64,000 bases of DNA, from assembly GCF_000813845.1 (NCBI RefSeq), contig NZ_JWTB01000009.1, forward strand, positions 1 to 64,000. The letters are read 5' to 3'. Source of the DNA: Pseudarthrobacter phenanthrenivorans. GTDB taxonomy: Bacteria; Actinomycetota; Actinomycetes; Actinomycetales; Micrococcaceae. How positions within the stretch are numbered: position 1 is the first letter of the stretch; the number at the start of each line of letters is the position of its first letter. Both the position numbers and the translations under genes were made by a program. This document shows positions 26,813 through 35,525 of this stretch, one piece after another. The notes under the pieces were generated by a model. The model worked only from the letters and a program-made list of their open reading frames with translations, was not told where the DNA came from and did not search any database.

Positions 26813-28030
26813 TCAGGAAACCGGGCCCTGCTCCAGGTCGCGGATGGTCCGGAGGGCCGCTGCCGTCAGCACCCGGATGCCCAGGCCGAGGGAGCGCTCG
26901 TCCAGGATGTAGTCGCCGCGGTGCAGGTCGTAATCCTCGCCGCCCGGCGTTTTGGTGCCCAGGCGCATCATGGCCCCGGGAAGTTCGGCGAGGAACCATG
27001 CAAAGTCCTCCCCACCCATCGACTGCGGCGTCAGCACCACGGCGCTTTCGCCGATCTCGGCCCGCGCTGCAGCCTCGATGATGGCAGTCTCGTGCTCGGA
27101 GTTCACCACCGGAGGCACGCCCCTGGTGTGCTCCAGGTGGACGTCCACGCCGTACGGCGCGGCCACCTGGTGGACCACTTCGTCAAGGAGTTCGCCGGCG
27201 GCATGCCAGGCATCCCGGTCCAGGCAGCGCATGGTTCCCGCCATGTAGCCGCTGCCGGGTATGGCGTTCGGTGCCGAGCCGGCCGTGATCTGGCCCCAGA
27301 CCACGGACACGCCGCTGCGGACGTCCACGCGGCGGGACAGGACAGCCGGAACGTTCACGGCGATCTGCGCCAGCGCGAACACCAGGTCCTCGGTGAGGTG
27401 CGGGCGGGAAGTGTGGCCGCCGCGGCCTGACAGTTCAATCCGGATGGTGTCCGAGGCGGAGGTGATGGCACCGATGCGCGTTCCCACCTTGCCCACTTCG
27501 ATGCGCGGATCGCAGTGCAGCGCCAGGATGCGGGGCACTCCGTCGAGCACGCCCTGCTCAATGCAGGAATGCGCACCGCCGGGCATGGTTTCCTCGGCGG
27601 GCTGGAAGATGATGCGGACGGTGGCGCCGAGGGGAGATTCCTGGTGCATGCGGTGCAGGACCAGGGCGATGCCCAGCATGGTGGTGGTGTGCACGTCGTG
27701 GCCGCAGGCGTGGGTGACGCCGTGGTTCTTGGACGCGAACGGGAGCCCGGTTTCCTCGATAATGGGCAGGGCGTCGATGTCGCCGCGGAGGGCAGTGGCG
27801 ATAGGCCCCTCCCCCACATCCACCGTCAGGCCGGTGCCGTCCAGGCGGCGGGGGCTCAGCCCTGCGGCCTCCAGCCGCTCGGCGAGCTTGTCGGTGGTGC
27901 GGAACTCCTTGAAGGACAGCTCCGGGTGCGCATGCAGGTCCCGCCGGAATTCGATCAGTTCCGGCAGGAGCGGTTCGAGCCACGGAGCCACCAAAGCGGT
28001 GGGCTCGGCTTCAGTCGTGTAATTGCGCAC
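26813..28030 (-). CDS. M20 family amidohydrolase (aminoacylase/hippurate hydrolase type)
   Basis: 405-residue metallo-amidohydrolase of the M20D group that cleaves N-acyl amino acids or similar amides. Seen: FRRDLHAHPELSFKE, metal-ligand blocks ALRGDIDALPI and THACGHDVHTTTMLG, IFQPAEETMPGG (catalytic Glu), and the late GGEDFAWF. Dimerisation-domain motif GRGGHTSRPH is in the middle. The GTG start lies 6 nt after a TAGAGT -10 box (28037-28042), pointing to a leaderless mRNA. Substrate unknown; neighbours give no hint. Confidence 0.92.
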   Translation of the reverse strand: MRNYTTEAEPTALVAPWLEPLLPELIEFRRDLHAHPELSFKEFRTTDKLAERLEAAGLSPRRLDGTGLTVDVGEGPIATALRGDIDALPIIEETGLPFASKNHGVTHACGHDVHTTTMLGIALVLHRMHQESPLGATVRIIFQPAEETMPGGAHSCIEQGVLDGVPRILALHCDPRIEVGKVGTRIGAITSASDTIRIELSGRGGHTSRPHLTEDLVFALAQIAVNVPAVLSRRVDVRSGVSVVWGQITAGSAPNAIPGSGYMAGTMRCLDRDAWHAAGELLDEVVHQVAAPYGVDVHLEHTRGVPPVVNSEHETAIIEAAARAEIGESAVVLTPQSMGGEDFAWFLAELPGAMMRLGTKTPGGEDYDLHRGDYILDERSLGLGIRVLTAAALRTIRDLEQGPVS

Positions 28031-28036
28031 TGTTTC

Positions 28037-28042
28037 ACTCTA
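28037..28042 (-). promoter_or_regulatory. -10 box of leaderless amidohydrolase promoter
   Basis: TAGAGT on the minus strand, followed by GAAACA and the GTG start. No convincing -35 box. Confidence 0.5.
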
Positions 28043-28090
28043 GCGAGGGTGTTGGGTTAAGCGCCCATTCACTGACGCAGCATTACATCC

Positions 28091-28125
28091 GGGTCCTGCC
28101 GGCAGGTGCCGCGCCGGCAGGACCC
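28091..28125 (-). terminator. hairpin after manC
   Basis: Perfect 12-bp stem GGGTCCTGCCGG (28091-28102) / complement (28114-28125), 11-nt loop, 16 nt past the manC stop. The minus-strand continuation GGATGTAATG has no T-run. Confidence 0.55.
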
Positions 28126-28141
28126 ACGGGAAAACGGCCGG

Positions 28142-29275
28142 TCAGAGGACGTCGGTGTCCCCGCTGGCCTTGAGCGCATCCACGGCCGCCTTCACGCGCT
28201 GCGAATTCGCCATGGTGGTCACCAACAGGGCGTCCGGGGTGTCGACGATGACCACATCCTCGATGCCGATCAGGGCGATCACCCGCTTGGTGTCCGTAAC
28301 CACCACGCCGCTTGAGTTCTCGGTGAACACCCGCGCGCCCTCGCCGAGGACGGTAACGTCATCCACTTCCTTGGCGCTGTTCAGGCGGCCCACGGAGGCG
28401 AAGTCGCCGACGTCGTCCCAGCGGAAGGTCCCGGGCACGACGGCGACGTCCCCGGCTTCGGCGGCGGGCTCGGCCACTGCATAGTCAATAGCGATCTTCG
28501 GGAGGGTGGGCCAGATCCGCGCCGTGACCTCGTCGCGCTGGGGGGTGTCCCAGGCCCGGGCAATTTCCTGCAGGCCCTGGAACAGCTCGGGCTGGTTGGC
28601 CTCAAGGTGCTTCAGCATCAGGGACACGGGCGCCACGAACATGCCGGCGTTCCAGACATAGTCACCGCTGTCCACGTACTGCTGGGCCACCACTTCATCG
28701 GGCTTTTCAACGAATTCCACGACGTCGTGGGCGCTGGGCGCACCCTCGATGTTCAGCGCCTTGCCGGAGCGGATGTATCCGAAGCCGGTTGACGGGTGGG
28801 TGGGCTTGATGCCGATCGTCACGATCTTGCCGGCCGCGGCGGTGTGGATCGCTTCACGGACGGCCTCCTGGAACAGCTGGTCGGGGCTGATCACCTGGTC
28901 GGCGGCGAAGGACCCCATGATGGTGTCCGGGTCGCGTTCATGCAGGATCGCCGCGGCGAGGCCAATGGCCGCGCCGGAATCCTTGGGCTCCGACTCAAGG
29001 ACGAGGTCCGCGTCATGGACCTCGGGGAGCTGGCGGCACACGGCGTCCCGGTGGGCCTGGCCGGTGACCACCAGCATCCGGTTGCCCGCGAGCGGGTGCA
29101 GCCGGTCATAGGTGGCGCGCAGCAGGGTGCTGCCCGACCCGGTGAGATCGTGAAGGAACTTGGGAGCTGCTGCACGTGACAGGGGCCAGAGGCGGGTCCC
29201 CACTCCGCCTGCCGGAATCACCGCTATGAAACGGTCAAGGGGTGAAGCCGGGCTTGTCACTTTGTCTGTACTCAT
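28142..29275 (-). CDS. manC: mannose-1-phosphate guanylyltransferase
   Basis: 377-residue nucleotidyltransferase forming GDP-mannose from mannose-1-phosphate and GTP, for mannosylated lipids, glycans or glycoproteins. Pyrophosphorylase signature AGGVGTRLWPLSRAAAPKFL near residue 22, SEPKDSGAAIGLAAAIL, GYIRSGK and the VEKPDEVVAQQYVDSGDYVWNAGMFV block are all present; it lacks the C-terminal isomerase domain of bifunctional ManC. The ATG at 29273-29275 is preceded directly by an in-frame GTG; TAAAGT 8 nt upstream of the ATG suggests a leaderless or near-leaderless transcript. Divergent from sdhC. Confidence 0.93.
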   Translation of the reverse strand: MSTDKVTSPASPLDRFIAVIPAGGVGTRLWPLSRAAAPKFLHDLTGSGSTLLRATYDRLHPLAGNRMLVVTGQAHRDAVCRQLPEVHDADLVLESEPKDSGAAIGLAAAILHERDPDTIMGSFAADQVISPDQLFQEAVREAIHTAAAGKIVTIGIKPTHPSTGFGYIRSGKALNIEGAPSAHDVVEFVEKPDEVVAQQYVDSGDYVWNAGMFVAPVSLMLKHLEANQPELFQGLQEIARAWDTPQRDEVTARIWPTLPKIAIDYAVAEPAAEAGDVAVVPGTFRWDDVGDFASVGRLNSAKEVDDVTVLGEGARVFTENSSGVVVTDTKRVIALIGIEDVVIVDTPDALLVTTMANSQRVKAAVDALKASGDTDVL

Positions 29276-29433
29276 CACGGCCTACTTTAGCCGACGGGCC
29301 GCAACCCTCCCCCTTGGCGGCGCGGAGGGCCCGATTCGCCGCGGGCCTGCACCTAAACAGCCGCAATCATGTGGTGTTCGTCTCATTTCGCCGGAAAATC
29401 CGCTCCAGTACTGGGCACCAACAATCACTGAAA

Positions 29434-29462
29434 TTGAATAAGCTGGTAGCGAAGCCTAGATT
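29434..29462 (+). promoter_or_regulatory. sdhCDAB promoter
   Basis: -35 TTGAAT (29434-29439), 17-nt spacer, -10 TAGATT (29457-29462), giving a 5' leader of about 80 nt before the sdhC GTG. No riboswitch or clear operator palindrome is seen in the leader. Confidence 0.6.
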
Positions 29463-29550
29463 TAGGCCTGAGCTACGAGTGCTCTCGCAGCAGGCGTTCC
29501 CCCCGCATGGATCTCATGCCAGCGCCGCTGTGTTGCAGGGAGGTTTATCA

Positions 29551-29931
29551 GTGCCGACAAAACCAGCTGGCACCTTGTACCGCGGCCGTGAAGGCATGTG
29601 GTCCTGGGTAGGACACCGCATTACCGGTGTAGTGATCTTTTTCTTCTTGTTGGTCCACGTCCTGGACACCTCCTTGGTGCGTGTGTCACCGGAGGCCTAC
29701 ACCGCTGTGATCGGCGCCTACAAGAACCCCCTTATGGCGCTGGGCGAGACCGGCCTCGTTGCCGCCATCGTCTTCCACGCCTTCAACGGCCTGCGGATCA
29801 TTGCCGTCGACTTCTGGAAGAAGGGCGCCAAGTACCAGCGGCAGATGCTGTGGGCAGTCCTGGCCCTGTGGGTCGTGACCATGGTCGCCTTCTCCATCCG
29901 CCACCTGTCCCTCGCCCTCGGAGGTCACTAA
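29551..29931 (+). CDS. sdhC: succinate dehydrogenase cytochrome b556 subunit
   Basis: 126-residue membrane anchor of complex II with three hydrophobic helices. Conserved SWVGHRITGVVIFFFLLVHVLDTSLV carries the quinone-site and haem-side residues; FHAFNGLRIIAVDF holds the haem-ligand-type His. GTG start at 29551 with GGGAGG 8 nt upstream; the frame is open far upstream but without a ribosome site or homology. First of sdhCDAB, 3 nt before sdhD. Confidence 0.94.
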   Translation: MPTKPAGTLYRGREGMWSWVGHRITGVVIFFFLLVHVLDTSLVRVSPEAYTAVIGAYKNPLMALGETGLVAAIVFHAFNGLRIIAVDFWKKGAKYQRQMLWAVLALWVVTMVAFSIRHLSLALGGH

Positions 29932-29934
29932 GCC

Positions 29935-30396
29935 ATGACTGCAACCATCGAGAGCCCCCGCAGCGGGCGGATCGCTCCCCAGTACCGCCGCAGCAGCGGC
30001 TCCAAGGGCAATTTCGAAATGATTGCCTGGCTGTTCATGCGCCTGTCCGGCGTGGTGCTGGTGGTCCTCATCTTCGGCCACCTGTTCGTGAACCTCATGG
30101 TGGGCGAAGGCATCCACGCCATCGACTTCGGCTTCGTGGCCGGCAAGTGGGCAGACCCGTTCTGGCAGGTCTGGGACCTGGCCATGCTCTGGCTGGCCAT
30201 GCTGCATGGCACCAACGGTGTGCGCACCATCATCAATGACTACGCAGAGAAGACGTCCACCCGCCGCTGGCTGAAGACCGTTCTCTACGCTGCCGCCGTC
30301 GTCATCATCCTCCTGGGCACCCTGGTCATCTTCACCTTCAACCCGTGCCCCGTGGTGAACGGCGTTGCCCTTCCGGGCGGATTCTGCCCTGCCTAG
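29935..30396 (+). CDS. sdhD: succinate dehydrogenase hydrophobic membrane anchor subunit
   Basis: 153-residue second membrane anchor of complex II, three helices. WLFMRLSGVVLVVLIFGHLFVNLM and MLWLAMLHGTNGVRTIINDY contain the conserved Arg/Ser and His positions around quinone and haem. The C terminus carries two Cys (FNPCPVVNGVALPGGFCPA) after the last helix. Followed by a terminator-like hairpin before sdhA. Confidence 0.94.
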   Translation: MTATIESPRSGRIAPQYRRSSGSKGNFEMIAWLFMRLSGVVLVVLIFGHLFVNLMVGEGIHAIDFGFVAGKWADPFWQVWDLAMLWLAMLHGTNGVRTIINDYAEKTSTRRWLKTVLYAAAVVIILLGTLVIFTFNPCPVVNGVALPGGFCPA

Positions 30397-30412
30397 CACT
30401 GGCACACCCCCG

Positions 30413-30445
30413 GGGCCCGCGGGCTTATCCGCGGGCCCTGTTTTG
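30413..30445 (+). terminator. intrinsic terminator inside the sdh operon (sdhD-sdhA)
   Basis: Perfect 10-bp stem GGGCCCGCGG (30413-30422) / complement (30429-30438) with loop GCTTAT, followed by TGTTTTG. It lies 16 nt past sdhD and 61 nt before sdhA, so it should partly uncouple anchor from catalytic subunits, unless it acts as a processing or stabilising element. Confidence 0.7.
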
Positions 30446-30505
30446 CGGAGCAGGCAAAGCCGCCCCGTTGTTTCATAGCGAATTTTGAGAGAAAGAGCGT
30501 CTGGT

Positions 30506-32305
30506 ATGCAGGTCCATAAGTACGACGTCGTCATCGTCGGTGCCGGTGGCGCTGGCATGCGCGCCGCGATCGAATCCGGTCAGCGCGCGCGCACAGCAGT
30601 ACTGACCAAGCTCTACCCCACCCGCTCGCACACAGGTGCGGCGCAGGGTGGCATGTGCGCAGCCCTTGCCAACGTCGAGGAAGACAACTGGGAATGGCAC
30701 ACGTTCGACACCGTCAAGGGCGGCGACTACCTGGTTGACCAGGACGCGGCCGAGGTCATGGCCAAGGAAGCCATCGACGCCGTGCTGGACCTGGAAAAGA
30801 TGGGCCTGCCCTTCAACCGAACCCCGGAAGGCCGGATCGACCAGCGCCGGTTCGGCGGCCACACCCGCGACCACGGCAAGGCTCCGGTCCGCCGTGCATG
30901 CTACGCCGCGGACCGCACCGGCCACATGATCCTGCAGACCCTGTACCAAAACTGCGTCAAGCACAACGTTGAGTTCTACAACGAGTACTACGTCCTGGAC
31001 CTGCTGACGGTCGAAGAGGACGCTGTCCGCGAAGACGGCACGCCCTACAAGCAAAAGCGCGTGGCCGGCGTGGTTTCCTACGACCTCGCCTCCGGTGAAC
31101 TGCACGTGTTCCAGGCCAAGTCCGTGGTGTTCGCCTCCGGCGGCGCCGGCAAGGTCTTCAAGACCACGTCCAACGCCCACACCCTGACCGGTGACGGCAT
31201 GGGCATCGCCTTCCGCCGCGGCATTCCCCTGGAGGACATGGAGTTCTTCCAGTTCCACCCCACCGGACTTGCCGGCCTGGGCATCCTGCTCTCCGAGGCC
31301 GCCCGCGGTGAAGGCGCCATCCTGCGCAACTCCGAGGGTGAGCGCTTCATGGAGCGCTACGCCCCCACCATCAAGGACCTCGCGCCGCGTGACATCGTGG
31401 CCCGTTCCATGGCCAACGAGGTACGCGAAGGCCGCGGCTGCGGCCCGAACAAGGACTACGTCCTCCTGGACCTGACCCACCTGGAGCCGGCGCACATCGA
31501 TGCCAAGCTTCCGGACATCACCGAGTTCGCCCGCACCTACCTGGGCGTGGAGCCGTACACCGAGCCGGTACCGGTGTTCCCCACCGCCCACTACGCCATG
31601 GGCGGCATCCCGACGAACATCGAGACCGAGGTCCTGCAGGACAACGACACCGTTGTTCCTGGCCTCTTCGCCGCCGGTGAAGTTGCCTGCGTTTCCGTCC
31701 ACGGCTCCAACCGCCTGGGCACCAACTCCCTGCTGGACATCAACGTGTTCGGCAAGCGCGCCGGCATCGCCGCCGCGGAATACGCCAAGAGTGCCCCGTT
31801 CGTGGAACTGCCGGAGAACCCGCTGGCCTACACCACAGAACTGCTGGACATTGCCCGCAACGGCAACGGCGACGAGAAGGTGGCGCAGATCCGCAAGGAA
31901 CTGCAGGACACCATGGACGCCAACATGCAGGTGTTCCGTACGGCGGATACCCTGAACCAGGTGCTGCGGGACATCGCGTCCTTCGAGGAGCGGTACAAGC
32001 GCATCAACGTCCAGGACAAGGGCAAGCGTTTCAACCTGGACCTGCTCGAAGCCGTTGAGCTCGGCTTCCTGCTGGAACTGGCCAAGGTCATGACCGTGGC
32101 CGCCCTGCACCGCGAGGAATCCCGCGGCGGACACTTCCGCGAGGACTTCCCCGAGCGTGACGACGAGAAATTCATGAAGCACTCCATGGCGTACAAGGAT
32201 GACCATGCGCCGGCTGACGGATCGGCGGAATCAATCGCCGGCATCCGGCTGGCCACCAAGCCGGTTGTCTTTACCCGCTACGAGCCGATGGTGAGGAAGT
32301 ACTAA
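30506..32305 (+). CDS. sdhA: succinate dehydrogenase flavoprotein subunit
   Basis: 599-residue catalytic subunit oxidising succinate to fumarate in the TCA cycle. FAD-binding GAGGAGM at residues 12-18, covalent FAD His42 in SHTGAAQGGM, active-site stretch QFHPTGLAGLGILLSEAARGEGAILRN, HYAMGGIPTN and HGSNRLGTNSLLDINVFG. The start ATG at 30506 is chosen over one 7 codons earlier because the protein then begins MQVHKYDVVIVGAGG as in relatives. Ribosome site weak. Confidence 0.97.
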   Translation: MQVHKYDVVIVGAGGAGMRAAIESGQRARTAVLTKLYPTRSHTGAAQGGMCAALANVEEDNWEWHTFDTVKGGDYLVDQDAAEVMAKEAIDAVLDLEKMGLPFNRTPEGRIDQRRFGGHTRDHGKAPVRRACYAADRTGHMILQTLYQNCVKHNVEFYNEYYVLDLLTVEEDAVREDGTPYKQKRVAGVVSYDLASGELHVFQAKSVVFASGGAGKVFKTTSNAHTLTGDGMGIAFRRGIPLEDMEFFQFHPTGLAGLGILLSEAARGEGAILRNSEGERFMERYAPTIKDLAPRDIVARSMANEVREGRGCGPNKDYVLLDLTHLEPAHIDAKLPDITEFARTYLGVEPYTEPVPVFPTAHYAMGGIPTNIETEVLQDNDTVVPGLFAAGEVACVSVHGSNRLGTNSLLDINVFGKRAGIAAAEYAKSAPFVELPENPLAYTTELLDIARNGNGDEKVAQIRKELQDTMDANMQVFRTADTLNQVLRDIASFEERYKRINVQDKGKRFNLDLLEAVELGFLLELAKVMTVAALHREESRGGHFREDFPERDDEKFMKHSMAYKDDHAPADGSAESIAGIRLATKPVVFTRYEPMVRKY

Positions 32306-32306
32306 G

Positions 32307-33089
32307 ATGTCCGCTGAAATCGCTGAGCCAGCCTCAAAGGTTGAACTGCCTGCCGGCGTCGGCGGGGGCGGGGAAATCCCCACCTTCGATGTGCACCTTC
32401 GGGTCCGCCGGTACAACCCGGAAGTTTCCGCGGAAGCCACCTGGGACGACTTCCACCTGACCATGTACGGCACGGACCGTGTCCTGGACGCCCTGCACAA
32501 GGTCAAGTGGGAGACGGACGGAACCCTGTCCTTCCGCCGCTCCTGCGCCCACGGCGTCTGCGGCTCGGACGCCATGCGCATCAACGGCCGCAACCGCCTT
32601 GCCTGCAAGACGCTGCTGAAGGACCTGGACACGTCCAAGCCCATCACTGTGGAGCCCATCAAGGGCCTGCCGGTCGAGAAGGACCTCATCGTGGACATGG
32701 AACCCTTCTTCCAGTCGTACCGCGAGGTCATGCCGTTCCTCATCAACAAGGGCCACGAGCCCACCCGGGAACGCCTGCAGTCCGCCGAGGACCGGGAGCG
32801 CTTTGACGACACCACCAAGTGCATCCTGTGCGCTGCGTGCACGTCCTCCTGCCCCGTGTTCTGGACGGACGGGCAGTACTTCGGACCCGCCGCGATCGTC
32901 AACGCCCACCGCTTCATCTTCGATTCCCGTGATGACGCCGGCGACATGCGCCTGGAGATCCTCAACGACAAGGAAGGCGTGTGGCGCTGCCGCACCACCT
33001 TCAACTGCTCCGAGGCGTGCCCCCGAGGCATCCAGGTCACCCAGGCCATCGCGGAGGTCAAGCAGGCCATCCTGGCCCGTAAGATCTAG
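32307..33089 (+). CDS. sdhB: succinate dehydrogenase iron-sulfur subunit
   Basis: 260-residue electron-transfer subunit. [2Fe-2S] ligands in RRSCAHGVCGSDAMRINGRNRLACK, [4Fe-4S] in CILCAACTSSCPV, [3Fe-4S] in CSEACPRGIQVTQAI. A ~20-residue Gly/Glu-rich N terminus precedes the ferredoxin domain. Starts one base after the sdhA stop and is followed by a terminator. Confidence 0.97.
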   Translation: MSAEIAEPASKVELPAGVGGGGEIPTFDVHLRVRRYNPEVSAEATWDDFHLTMYGTDRVLDALHKVKWETDGTLSFRRSCAHGVCGSDAMRINGRNRLACKTLLKDLDTSKPITVEPIKGLPVEKDLIVDMEPFFQSYREVMPFLINKGHEPTRERLQSAEDRERFDDTTKCILCAACTSSCPVFWTDGQYFGPAAIVNAHRFIFDSRDDAGDMRLEILNDKEGVWRCRTTFNCSEACPRGIQVTQAIAEVKQAILARKI

Positions 33090-33116
33090 GCAGTTCCACC
33101 AACAGTTTCAACGGCC

Positions 33117-33160
33117 GACGGCGTCGCTCACCACGTGTGGTGGCGGCGCCGTCGTCGTTT
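33117..33160 (+). terminator. terminator of the sdh operon
   Basis: Stem GACGGCG (33117-33123) / CGCCGTC (33147-33153) continues inside with CACCAC/GTGGTG around a 2-nt tip; followed by GTCGTTT. Confidence 0.65.
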
Positions 33161-33210
33161 CCGTACCAACCGCCAGAGCAACCTGGCCCGTACGCACGAA
33201 AGGCGACCGC

Positions 33211-33981
33211 ATGTCCCGCTCCGAGAAAGTGTCCTTCGCCGGTTCCACAGGCGAGATGCTGTCAGGAATCGTCGACCTGCCCGAAGGTCCCGTCAAGGGC
33301 TGGGGAGTGTTTTCGCACGGATTCACCCTTGGCAAGGACAGCCCCTCCGCGTCGCGGATGTGCAAGGCACTTGCTGACAGCGGGATCGGGATGCTGCGTT
33401 TCGACAACCTCGGCCTTGGCGGATCCGCCGGGGAATGGTCGGCCGGTTCGTTCAGCCACAAAGTGGCAGACACGGTCAAGGCCGCGGAGTTCATGCGCAG
33501 CCAGGGCAGGGAGATCTCCCTGCTGGTGGGGCACTCGTTCGGCGGGGCAGCTGTGCTGGCAGCCGCCCGGGACATCCCGGAGCTTGATGCCGTCGCCACG
33601 GTGGGAGCACCCTTCTCCCCCAAGCACGTGGCCCACGTCTTCGACGCGGCGCTGGACAGGATCCTCAGTGAGGGCAGCGCGGAGGTGGACCTTGGCGGCA
33701 AGCGGGTGGAAATCCGCCGGCACTTCGTGGAGGACCTGGAGAACGCGGACCTTACAGACTGCATCCGTCAGCTGCACAAGCCGCTGATGGTGCTGCACTC
33801 CCCCACCGACAACACCGTGGGGATCGAGAATGCCAGCACCATCTTCCAGACGGCCCGCCATCCCCGGAACTTTGTGTCCCTCGAGGGAAGCGACCACCTG
33901 CTGACCGGCAAGGGCCAGGCTGCCCGTGCCGCCCGGATCATCGCCGCCTGGGCGGACCAGTACCTGGATGCAGGGCAGTAG
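33211..33981 (+). CDS. alpha/beta hydrolase (serine hydrolase fold)
   Basis: 256-residue hydrolase. Nucleophile elbow GHSFGG (LLVGHSFGGAAVLAAARD), oxyanion region VFSHGFTLGKDS, acid near LHSPTDNTVG and final His in SLEGSDHLLTGKG form a complete triad. It resembles the N-terminal half of the bifunctional hydrolase-OsmC proteins but the OsmC part is absent. ATG 33211 follows AAAGG by 8 nt. It stands alone between sdhB and a convergent binding-protein gene whose stop is 5 nt away; substrate unknown. Confidence 0.88.
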   Translation: MSRSEKVSFAGSTGEMLSGIVDLPEGPVKGWGVFSHGFTLGKDSPSASRMCKALADSGIGMLRFDNLGLGGSAGEWSAGSFSHKVADTVKAAEFMRSQGREISLLVGHSFGGAAVLAAARDIPELDAVATVGAPFSPKHVAHVFDAALDRILSEGSAEVDLGGKRVEIRRHFVEDLENADLTDCIRQLHKPLMVLHSPTDNTVGIENASTIFQTARHPRNFVSLEGSDHLLTGKGQAARAARIIAAWADQYLDAGQ

Positions 33982-33986
33982 CGGGG

Positions 33987-35288
33987 CTATTTGCCGATGG
34001 CAGCCTTGCTCTCGCTGATCCACTGCTCAGCGGCCTGGGCGGGCGTCAGCCGTTTGAAGAGGACCTCGGTGTTAATCCGGGCTGTGATCTCGGAAACAGC
34101 TGTGGAGCCGGTGGGCCCGATGTAGGTGGGGGCGAAGTCCATCTTGCCGATCTGGTTGATGTACTCAGCTTCGACCTTCCCCTGCGGGGTCAGCAGGTCC
34201 TGGATGGCAGCGCGCATGTCGGCGTTGCCGGGAATGCCCCTGTCGCTTTGGATGATTTTGGCCGCGGCCTGGTTGTTCACCAGGAAGTTCACCAGCTTGG
34301 CCGCGGCGTCCGTGTGCTTGCTGCGTGCGGAGATGGTGTAGAACTGCGATGACTGGAGCCAGATTCCCGGCGTGGGCTTTTCGCCGGGGAGCTTGAGCAA
34401 CTTCAAGTCAGCGCCGGAGGCTTTGCTGAGGGCCGTCAGTGAATTGCTCCACGTGAGCATCATCCCCGCCTTCCCCATACCCATGAGCGTCTGCTCTGTG
34501 CTGACGTTTAGCTTTTCCACAGTTTCGGACGCGCTTGGGGCAGCTCCGGAGTCACTGAGCTTGAGGGAATAGTCGAAGTAGTCCTGCACCGTCTCCTTGC
34601 CCAGCCCCAGTTGCCCGTCCTGGGTGTAGAGGGATTCGCCACGCTGGCGGGCAAAGGCATCCAGGGAGTCATGGGTGAGGACGGTGGCCGTTCCGTACGT
34701 CCCCTGGGGGCTCTTCGCCGTGATGTCTGCTGCAGTCCTCGCAAAGTCCTCCCAGCTCCAGTTGTTGTCGTCCGGCAGCGGGACCCCGGCTGCAGAGAAG
34801 ACAGCGGGGTTGACCACGATCGCCAGCGCGTTGGCGCCCGTGGAGACCCCGTACTGCTTGCCCTTGACCTGCCCGTTTTCCAGCGCCCCCTGGTCAATTT
34901 TCGAGAGGTCGAGCGAGCCCGACACCTTCGACAAATCCAGGAGAGCCCCACGGTTGGCGTACTCGGCCGGATAGGCGCCGCCCATGGTGATGACGTCGGG
35001 CGCATCGTTGGCGGCCATCTGGGTGGCGAGCTTATCGAAATAGCCGCCGATATCGCCGTATTCCGGTTTCACCTTGATGTTGGGGTTGGCCGCCTCGAAC
35101 TCCGCGATGGCTTTGTTGGTCAGCTCGGCCCGACCGGCGTTTCCCCACCAGGAGAACCTGATTTCCACCGGCCCGTCTTCCGCGGTATTCCCCGAAGGGC
35201 TGGAACAGCCGGCGGTAACGGCCAGGATGGCGGTGGCCGAAAGGATGGCAATGGAGGTGCGAATGCGGCGGATAGCTTGGCTCGTCAT
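33987..35288 (-). CDS. sugar ABC transporter substrate-binding lipoprotein, orphan
   Basis: 433-residue solute-binding lipoprotein of the carbohydrate (CUT1) cluster. Signal peptide ends in lipobox TAGC, Cys28; binding-domain opening VEIRFSWWGNAGRAELTNKAIAEFEAANPNIKV and MGGAYPAEYANRGALLDLS are typical of oligosaccharide binders. No permease or ATPase is adjacent: downstream is the convergent hydrolase, upstream the divergent glycosidase-like gene. It must share permeases encoded elsewhere or sit apart from its operon. A LacI-type operator lies at its transcription start. Confidence 0.92.
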   Translation of the reverse strand: MTSQAIRRIRTSIAILSATAILAVTAGCSSPSGNTAEDGPVEIRFSWWGNAGRAELTNKAIAEFEAANPNIKVKPEYGDIGGYFDKLATQMAANDAPDVITMGGAYPAEYANRGALLDLSKVSGSLDLSKIDQGALENGQVKGKQYGVSTGANALAIVVNPAVFSAAGVPLPDDNNWSWEDFARTAADITAKSPQGTYGTATVLTHDSLDAFARQRGESLYTQDGQLGLGKETVQDYFDYSLKLSDSGAAPSASETVEKLNVSTEQTLMGMGKAGMMLTWSNSLTALSKASGADLKLLKLPGEKPTPGIWLQSSQFYTISARSKHTDAAAKLVNFLVNNQAAAKIIQSDRGIPGNADMRAAIQDLLTPQGKVEAEYINQIGKMDFAPTYIGPTGSTAVSEITARINTEVLFKRLTPAQAAEQWISESKAAIGK

Positions 35289-35315
35289 CGGGCAGGCCTC
35301 TTCCTTTGCGAATGA

Positions 35316-35361
35316 GAAAGCGTTTTCGTGAAACGTATCAACACCGTTTTGTCATCGTCAA
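35316..35361 (-). promoter_or_regulatory. promoter and LacI-type operator of the orphan binding-protein gene
   Basis: Minus strand: -35 TTGACG (35356-35361), 18-nt spacer, -10 TACGTT (35332-35337), 4 nt, then GAAAACGCTTTC (35316-35327; GAAAGCGTTTTC on the plus strand), so the operator covers the start point. A CRP-like GTGA-AACGTA-TCAA (7 of 8 core positions, 35328-35341) overlaps the -10 region and is weaker. Confidence 0.65.
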
Positions 35362-35463
35362 GGGTCCGGTGCTTGTTGCTTTGATCCAGGGAGGTGCCCG
35401 AAAGATTTCGTGCGGCTGGACGCAGGCCCCACGTCTTGACAGAGCATCCAGCCGACCCAAGGA

Positions 35464-35484
35464 TAGAGTGCTGAAAGCGGTTTC
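35464..35484 (+). promoter_or_regulatory. -10 box and LacI-type operator of the glycosidase-like gene
   Basis: -10 TAGAGT (35464-35469), 3 nt, then GAAAGCGGTTTC (35473-35484), one base different from the operator of the divergent binding-protein gene and in the same place relative to the -10 box. A TTGACA at 35436-35441 is 22 nt upstream of TAGAGT, longer than usual. Confidence 0.6.
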
Positions 35485-35525
35485 TCAGCCGCCGCCCCTA
35501 TCCGACTATCAGGAGAGCATGCACC

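Noticed and set aside
30473..32206. A 577-codon open frame on the minus strand opposite sdhA
   Set aside because: Same reason: SdhA on the plus strand is unmistakable, and the antisense product has no family resemblance.
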